Source: Thermoplasmata archaeon (lineage in GTDB: Archaea; Thermoplasmatota; Thermoplasmata; SG8-5). From it: DNA of 11,600 nt. The stretch spans positions 1 to 11,600 of the forward strand of contig JAUSPR010000064.1 in assembly GCA_030655715.1 (NCBI GenBank), given 5' to 3'. This document shows, one piece after another, positions 6,943 to 11,600 of this stretch. The notes under the pieces were generated by a model. The model saw nothing but the letters and a program-made list of their open reading frames with translations. It was not told the DNA's origin and did no database searches. The position numbers and the translations under genes are program-made. The stretch's first letter is position 1; the number at the start of each line of letters is the position of its first letter.

Positions 6943-8518
6943 GTCGATGGTAATCAAGGAATCAAGCCTGAAACTTCATCTGCCGAAGACGACTGGCAGT
7001 CTGTGCCCGGAATGCAAAGCAAGAATTACAGCCAATATTTACGAGGAAAACGGCAAAGTTATGATTAGCAAAACTTGCCCGGAACATGGCGATTTCAAGG
7101 ACGTTTACTGGTCCGACGTTGGCCTATATCTGATGGCTGAAACCTGGGCTGTCGACGGCATTGGCGTGGACAATCCAGCAGTGCCAGTTAAAAAGGGCTG
7201 CCCTGACGATTGCGGTCTTTGTGCGGCACATCTGAGCGGTACTTCACTGGCTAATCTTGATTTGACGAACAGGTGCAATCTGAGATGCCCGATTTGTTTT
7301 GCCAACGCGAACGACGCTGGCTATGTCTTCGAACCAACATTCGAGGAAGTCACCAAGATGCTGCAGACACTGAGGGACGAGCGTCCAGTTGCCTGCACTG
7401 CTCTACAATTCGCAGGCGGCGAGCCAACAATATACCCGCAATTCTTCGAGGCAATTGCGAAGGCGAAGGAGTTGGGATTCGCACAGATACAGGTTGCCAC
7501 AAACGGAATAAAAATGGCAACAGATCCGACATTCACACAGAGAATGGTTGACGCTGGACTGCACACTGTTTACCTTCAGTTCGATGGACTGAGAGAAGAA
7601 AATTACATTCAGGCCAGGGGAAAACCGCTTCTCGAAATCAAGAAGAAAGCGATACAGTCCTGCAAGGATTGCGTGCCCAAGCTTTCTGTAGTACTGGTTC
7701 CCACAATGATGAAGGGCCTCAATGAGGACCAGATGGGGGAAATCATGAATTTCGCAATCGAAAACCGGGACGCAGTGAGAGGTGTTAATTTCCAACCGGT
7801 TTCTTTTACTGGACGTATTGATCCCGATGAACGGGAGGCGGGAAGATTCACCTTGCCAGATATGGTGAAATATCTTGGGGAACAGACTGATTACCTCAAG
7901 AGGGAAGATTGGTTCCCAGTACCGGTTGTCGCGCCGATTTCCGAATTCTTATCGGTTCTGAAGGGCGTGCCGCAATTGGCTTTCACACCACACCCACACT
8001 GCGGTCTGGCCACCTACCTTTATGTCGGCGAGGATGGTGTTGCAACACCCATTACCAGGTTCGTGGATGCCGAGGGCCTTTTCAGAGACATCAGGAAATT
8101 GTCCGCTGACACCGAGGGAAAGATAATAAAATCAGCCGCACTGGTCAAGGCTTACGGACTCATAAGAAAGCATTTCAAGAAGGAATTTGCGCCGAAGGGA
8201 CTAAGCGTGAATAAGTTCCTCAAACAGCTGGAGGGCGTGTTCTCCACCACGGATAAGAAAGCAACAGCGGAAATCTCCTGGAGCCTGATCATGGTCGGCG
8301 GAATGCATTTCCAGGACCTGTACAATTATGACATTGAGCGCGTCAAGAGATGTGTTATTCACTATGTTGTGCCAGACGGTCGGCTTATTCCGTTCTGCGC
8401 CTACAATACCGGACCGGAGTACAGGAAGGAAGTGGAGAAGAAACACTCGCTCACATTCGAAGAATACAAGAAACGCCATGGACCAAATTCCCACCCAGAG
8501 GGTGAAGTGGAGGGGTAA
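6941..8518 (+). CDS. tes: Radical SAM tetraether lipid synthase (Tes-like)
   Basis: The 525-residue protein carries the radical SAM motif C112-N-L-R-C116-P-I-C119 and a glycine-rich FAGGEPT segment. Extra cysteines occur at 22, 25 and 46, at 87-x3-91-x2-94, and at 354, 471 and 486, as expected for the multi-cluster MJ0619/Tes family. Characterised members join the terminal methyls of two saturated phytanyl chains to form biphytanyl, converting archaeol-type diethers into tetraethers. It is followed after two bases by a ferredoxin gene and then geranylgeranyl reductase, strongly supporting a lipid role over other radical SAM functions. The ATG at 6941 sits five bases after a TGTG/GTGAT ribosome site; an earlier ATG at 6890 would precede the likely promoter, and 6947 is an alternative. 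Which lipids it couples is not visible. Confidence 0.87.
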   Translation: MSMVIKESSLKLHLPKTTGSLCPECKARITANIYEENGKVMISKTCPEHGDFKDVYWSDVGLYLMAETWAVDGIGVDNPAVPVKKGCPDDCGLCAAHLSGTSLANLDLTNRCNLRCPICFANANDAGYVFEPTFEEVTKMLQTLRDERPVACTALQFAGGEPTIYPQFFEAIAKAKELGFAQIQVATNGIKMATDPTFTQRMVDAGLHTVYLQFDGLREENYIQARGKPLLEIKKKAIQSCKDCVPKLSVVLVPTMMKGLNEDQMGEIMNFAIENRDAVRGVNFQPVSFTGRIDPDEREAGRFTLPDMVKYLGEQTDYLKREDWFPVPVVAPISEFLSVLKGVPQLAFTPHPHCGLATYLYVGEDGVATPITRFVDAEGLFRDIRKLSADTEGKIIKSAALVKAYGLIRKHFKKEFAPKGLSVNKFLKQLEGVFSTTDKKATAEISWSLIMVGGMHFQDLYNYDIERVKRCVIHYVVPDGRLIPFCAYNTGPEYRKEVEKKHSLTFEEYKKRHGPNSHPEGEVEG

Positions 8519-8523
8519 CATTG
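8509..8523 (+). promoter_or_regulatory. Ribosome binding site deciding the TTG start of the ferredoxin
   Basis: GGAGGGG (8509-8515) overlaps the end of the upstream gene and lies five bases before TTG at 8521. No ATG or GTG start in this frame lies before the first cluster cysteines, so the non-ATG start is well supported. Confidence 0.65.
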
Positions 8524-8694
8524 CCGACCGAGAACGTCAACAAATGCTTGCATTGTGGACTGTGCGTGGGCTCATGCCCGCAGAACGCTATTTTCATGAA
8601 TGAAGTGAAACTTGAGTTCAATGACGATTGCATTGAATGTGGCCTTTGCTCCAGGATATGTCCGGTAGGAGCGCTAACACCAGGGGGGAAATAA
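8521..8694 (+). CDS. Small 2x[4Fe-4S] ferredoxin
   Basis: This 57-residue protein is easy to miss because it starts with TTG. It has two classical cluster motifs, C9-x2-C12-x2-C15-x3-C19-P and C37-x2-C40-x2-C43-x3-C47-P, and almost nothing else, so it is a minimal bacterial-type dicluster ferredoxin acting as a cytoplasmic electron carrier. It starts two bases after the radical SAM gene and its stop codon abuts the reductase ATG. In Methanosarcina acetivorans a ferredoxin encoded beside geranylgeranyl reductase was shown to be needed for full lipid saturation, so the same role is likely. Being also next to the radical SAM gene, it could supply the electron for reductive SAM cleavage; that part is inference. 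Confidence 0.93.
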   Translation: MPTENVNKCLHCGLCVGSCPQNAIFMNEVKLEFNDDCIECGLCSRICPVGALTPGGK

Positions 8695-9882
8695 ATGGAC
8701 AAGGAATATGATGTGATTGTTGTCGGCGCAGGACCGGGCGGCAGCACAGCGGCCAGGTACGCTGCCATGGGAGGAGCCAAGACACTGCTCATCGAGAAGC
8801 GCCAAGAGATAGGCACCCATGTGAGATGCGGCGAAGGCCTGGCAAGGGGATTGCTGGACCAGGCCAAAATTCCCATTGACAGGGTATGGATTGCAGCAGA
8901 GATGGACGGTGCCAGGATAGTCTCACCAGGTGGGTTCACGTTCGATGTGGATGAGGCAAAGGCTGGAAACGAAGTTGGATATGTAATCGAGAGGGATTTA
9001 TTCGACAGGGCACTGGCAAAGCTTGCCGGCGAGGCCGGAGCCGATGTAGTGGTCAAGACCTCAGCCACAGAAATAATAAAAGAAAATGGAAAAATTGTCG
9101 CCCTGAAACTTATCTCAAAGGGCGAGCCAGTTACTGTTAAGACCAAGATAATCATCGGCGCAGACGGTTACGAATCGCAGGTCGGCAGATGGGCAGGGAT
9201 TGATACCACTATACAGCCAAGCGACATAATGACCTGTGTCCAGTACAGGCTCACGAACATTGAAATTGACCCGAAATATACCGAGTTCTATGCAGGAAGC
9301 ATCGCGCCCGGCGGTTACATATGGATATTCCCTAAGAACGAGAACACGGCCAATGTCGGCATCGGTCTGGGAGCCCATATCGTGAAACACGGCGGCGAGC
9401 CCAAGGAATATCTGGACAGGTGGATAGCCAACAACCCGAAGATGAAGAACGCCCAAGAACTGGACATGGTCGCGGGCGGCTGTTCAATAAATGCTCCACT
9501 TGATTCGGTTGTATGTGACCAGGTAATGCTTGTCGGAGATGCTGCAAGAATGATAGACCCCATGACCGGCGGCGGAATCGCGCATGCCTGTTTGTCTGGC
9601 ATGGAAGCCGGTAAGGTCGCGGCAGAGGCCATCAAACTCGGCGATTACAGCAAGGAGTTCTTCCAGAAGTATGAAAAAGCCTGGAGGGACGAGCTCGAGG
9701 AAAAGCTGTTCCGCAACTGGATGGCAAAGGAAAAGGCACAGAAACTTTCAGACGAGACATTCGACAAGCTCATCAAACTGTTGGACGAGGTCGGCATGGA
9801 TAATATCTCGGTGATTAACATACTGAAGGCATTACAGGAAAAGCATCCAGAACTGGTGAAGGAGTTCGAGGATCTTCTGTAG
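8695..9882 (+). CDS. Digeranylgeranylglycerophospholipid / geranylgeranyl reductase (FAD)
   Basis: The 395-residue flavoprotein has the N-terminal dinucleotide fold VVGAGPGGS (9-17), the family RCGEG motif with Cys45 (44-48), the substrate-channel signature PGGYIWIFPK (205-214) and the second FAD motif GDAARMIDPMTGGG from 281. These define archaeal GGR, which reduces the double bonds of geranylgeranyl chains in membrane ether lipids using FADH2. Length is normal for the family. It has no transmembrane segment and probably works at the membrane surface. It is the last gene of the tes-ferredoxin-GGR operon, starting directly after the ferredoxin stop with a GGGGGG ribosome site. It ends in TAG; two bases later the first stem of repeat copy B begins, so its transcript probably ends in or runs through that structure. 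Confidence 0.95.
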   Translation: MDKEYDVIVVGAGPGGSTAARYAAMGGAKTLLIEKRQEIGTHVRCGEGLARGLLDQAKIPIDRVWIAAEMDGARIVSPGGFTFDVDEAKAGNEVGYVIERDLFDRALAKLAGEAGADVVVKTSATEIIKENGKIVALKLISKGEPVTVKTKIIIGADGYESQVGRWAGIDTTIQPSDIMTCVQYRLTNIEIDPKYTEFYAGSIAPGGYIWIFPKNENTANVGIGLGAHIVKHGGEPKEYLDRWIANNPKMKNAQELDMVAGGCSINAPLDSVVCDQVMLVGDAARMIDPMTGGGIAHACLSGMEAGKVAAEAIKLGDYSKEFFQKYEKAWRDELEEKLFRNWMAKEKAQKLSDETFDKLIKLLDEVGMDNISVINILKALQEKHPELVKEFEDLL

Positions 9883-10112
9883 CACGGTAATCTCATCGCT
9901 TACAGAGTGCTGATTACCGGGAACACTGTGAATCATTAATGCTAGAGAATGTCGATTCATGGCGAATACTCCAGATTGGTAGTATTTAGCTATCGTATTC
10001 ACCGATTGCTAGGTAAATAAAGCGAGCCAGATGACATTCGAGTTTGCATTTAGATGGAGCCATGTCATCGTCGAATCCGATACTTAAAAATGCATTGTGT
10101 TGGATTCAACTA
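9883..10112 (-). repeat. Multi-hairpin repeat element, copy B (minus orientation)
   Basis: This is the inverted counterpart of 2820-3050. In plus-strand order its stems are CGGTAATC/GATTACCG (9885-9892, 9912-9919), TGAATC/GATTCA (9929-9934, 9954-9959), GGCGAATAC/GTATTCACC (9961-9969, 9995-10003), GATGACAT/ATGTCATC (10030-10037, 10062-10069) and GTTG-GATT-CAAC (10099-10110). Stem sequences differ from copy A but pairing is kept. Weaker similarity (GAATCCA-CAC, TACCC-ACCAG, GGCGAA on the minus strand) may extend it to about 10148. It begins immediately after the GGR stop codon. I see no gene in the 350 bases up to 10233. Confidence 0.8.
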
Positions 10113-10179
10113 GCGTTTTAATCCTGGTTGGGTAGTTCTCCTTTCGCCAATATTATGTCAAACCGTGTATTAACCGAAA

Positions 10180-10230
10180 ACCAATAATTAAGTTTATATT
10201 ATCGGGATGTAATGCCTATATGAGATGAAA
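10180..10230 (+). promoter_or_regulatory. Promoter of the zinc-finger/helical-repeat gene
   Basis: TTTATATT (10193-10200), preceded by an A-rich stretch, is a good archaeal TATA box and predicts a transcript start near 10218-10222. GAGATG (10222-10227), a near match to GAGGTG, is five bases before the ATG at 10233. Confidence 0.55.
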
Positions 10231-10232
10231 AT

Positions 10233-10904
10233 ATGGTGCATTGTTCGTTATGTAACCAGGAAATAGCCGATTTCGATATATTAATCAAATTGCCAGATCA
10301 TATTATTGTTCATAAAGTATGCTATGACGCTGAGCACAAAAAACAACAAGAACAAAGCCATAAAAATGAAGATATTCCACAGTCAAAGGAATTGATAAAT
10401 TATTATAACAAAGCCTTAAGTTCTCAGGACAAAGGAAGAGAAAATCAAGCCAAGTTTTATATTAAAAAAGCTTTAGGTGAAAAATCAAAAGATCAGCATT
10501 TATTAATGAAGCTAAAAGACTTGATATTAGAAATTGAATATGATGACTTCGAAGAGGATGCAACCGTATGTTTCGATTGGCTTGTTAAGCTTAACCCACA
10601 CAATCAAGAATTGTGGGTTGAGTATATTGATTTTCTAATTGATTATGTTGGAGACATAACAGAAACAATCGATGCTGCATTAATCCAATGTCCAAAAAGT
10701 GAACAACTGCTTGAAATGAAATGCAATGTCTTTATTGAAGAAGAGGAAAACGGTATTGAAATACTTAGAACTTTGAAGCGTTTAAAAGATGTCAATCCCT
10801 CAAACAATTCAATTCAAAAATTTAAAGAGGTAGCTATAGAAATCCTAATGGAAAATGAAGAAGATGATGATCCCGAAGTGTGGGAGTTGATTGAAAGTAT
10901 TTAA
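10233..10904 (+). CDS. Uncharacterised protein with N-terminal C2HC zinc-binding motif and helical repeats
   Basis: I do not recognise this 223-residue protein. Its N-terminus has Cys4-x2-Cys7-x19-His27-x2-Cys30, the spacing of half a LIM-type or similar zinc finger. After a lysine/glutamine-rich linker (about 33-50) the rest is predicted helical, with TPR-like pairs (NYYNKALSSQDKGRENQAKFYIKKAL; WLVKLNPHNQELWVEYIDFL) and a very acidic C-terminus ending EEDDDPEVWELIESI. This suggests a protein-interaction scaffold. No signal peptide or membrane segment is seen. It is markedly AT-rich compared with the lipid genes, has its own promoter and faces the YhaN-like gene, so it probably belongs to an accessory segment. 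Eukaryote-like C2HC/TPR names should not be transferred to it. Confidence 0.75.
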   Translation: MVHCSLCNQEIADFDILIKLPDHIIVHKVCYDAEHKKQQEQSHKNEDIPQSKELINYYNKALSSQDKGRENQAKFYIKKALGEKSKDQHLLMKLKDLILEIEYDDFEEDATVCFDWLVKLNPHNQELWVEYIDFLIDYVGDITETIDAALIQCPKSEQLLEMKCNVFIEEEENGIEILRTLKRLKDVNPSNNSIQKFKEVAIEILMENEEDDDPEVWELIESI

Positions 10905-10967
10905 TCAGCCTTTTTGTAATGTTACTTGGGAAGATCCACAACATCAATTACTCTAAAGACATCTGGC
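10905..10967. terminator. Short convergent intergenic region with T-run
   Basis: A five-T run (10911-10915) follows the plus-strand stop codon by six bases and fits oligo-U termination. The opposite gene ends at 10968. No strong hairpin is seen. Confidence 0.35.
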
Positions 10968-11600
10968 TCACCCCAAATTAAATGTGCGTGCCTCAGGAAT
11001 AGAAGTGATTAGCTGTTTAACGGTATCTGGGTGGCAGGTAAAATATAAAATTTGGTTAGTTTTTGAAATCTCACGGATAATATTGCATGCAGAGGAAAAT
11101 CGTTCCGGGTCAAAATTAACAAAAATATCATCTATTATGATTGGGAGTGGGACCGCACATTTATTGATTTCTTGAATATATCCAAACCTTAGAGACAAAT
11201 ATAATTGTTCAGCCGTACCGCGGCTGAGTTCATTAACGTCCAATCGACTGCCATCCGGGTCAATCACATAAATTTTTTCCTCATCAATGGGGGAGACTAT
11301 TTGTGTGTACATCCCTCTGGTCATGGTCGAAAAATACTATTCTGCCTCCTTGATTACGCCAGGCTGACGTTCCTCCTCGTATTTCCTCATGGCCTTCTTC
11401 ATCATTACCTGTGCAATAATCAGTGCAGCCCATTTTTTCGACTGGATTTTCATCGATTCGACTTTCGTTTCTTTTTCTAATCTAAGTCTGGAACTCCTCT
11501 CTTCCTGCGTAATATTTTTAATCTCGTTCTGCATTGCTCCTTTCCTTATCATCAAGCCCTCATTTCCATTTAGTTCGGTCTCTATCCCGCCCAGCCTGAT
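10968..11600 (-). pseudogene. YhaN/Rad50-like ATPase, C-terminal part, with in-frame TAG (5' end outside window)
   Basis: Read as one frame from the right edge, this gives a charged coiled coil (11600 to about 11390), then KWAALIIAQVMMKKAMRKYE, a TAG codon at 11339-11337, and directly YFSTMTRGMY and the ATPase C-terminal lobe. That lobe has the signature LSRGTAEQ (from 11228), Walker B LPIIIDD (from 11147) and the H-loop TCHP (around 11033). This is the end of a YhaN/AAA_27-type SMC-like protein; such ATPases act on DNA or chromosomes together with a YhaO-like nuclease. No Shine-Dalgarno site precedes the ATG at 11324, so independent translation of the second part is unlikely. Both sides of the TAG keep family sequence with no indel. 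Either a recent nonsense mutation, suppression (for example pyrrolysine) or a sequence error explains it. Confidence 0.72.

Noticed and set aside
8451..9155. Long minus-strand ORF of 234 codons
   Set aside because: It is the antisense shadow of the ferredoxin and GGR genes and has a low-complexity Ser/Ala/Pro composition.
10968..11324. A separate small ATPase gene starting at the ATG at 11324
   Set aside because: It lacks Walker A, has no ribosome site, and its frame continues upstream through the TAG with matching family sequence.

Overview
The window looks archaeal. It encodes a two-domain Cdc48/VAT-type AAA ATPase, a TrmB-type regulator, a radical SAM enzyme of the tetraether lipid synthase kind and a geranylgeranyl reductase. 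Its starts follow GGTG/GAGGTG-like Shine-Dalgarno sites or short TATA-driven leaders. A thermoplasmatotal or other euryarchaeal genome is my best guess, but no rRNA or other taxonomic marker is present.

Layout. (1) 1-2683 is an accessory, defence-like segment. It holds the 5' part of an MmeI-type fused restriction-methylation gene running off the left edge, a 40-codon ORF resembling the N-terminus of a type I restriction R subunit just upstream of it, and a divergent HNH nuclease gene of AT-rich composition. (2) 2684-3186 is non-coding and holds copy A of a multi-hairpin repeat followed by the cdc48 promoter region. (3) 3187-5657 is a two-gene unit, cdc48 plus a PRC-barrel protein. (4) 5658-6134 is non-coding, with short direct repeats, palindromes and a possible IS200/IS605 right-end relic. 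(5) 6135-9882 is a membrane-lipid locus: a TrmB-like regulator diverging from tes - ferredoxin - geranylgeranyl reductase, three genes packed with 0-2 bases between them. (6) 9883-10232 holds copy B of the repeat, inverted relative to A, then a promoter. (7) 10233-11600 is AT-rich accessory sequence: a zinc-finger/helical-repeat protein of unknown function, convergent with the 3' part of a YhaN/Rad50-like ATPase gene that carries an in-frame TAG.

How the genes work together. The reductase saturates the geranylgeranyl chains of archaeal diether lipids, the radical SAM enzyme joins two saturated chains end to end to make tetraethers, and the small 2x[4Fe-4S] ferredoxin between them is the likely electron donor for one or both. 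The divergent regulator shares a compact, symmetric promoter with this operon and is a natural candidate to control it.

The most unusual signal is the pair of inverted, roughly 200-base elements (2820-3050 and 9883-10112). They share a series of hairpins whose stems are kept by compensatory base changes, and they bracket the conserved gene block.
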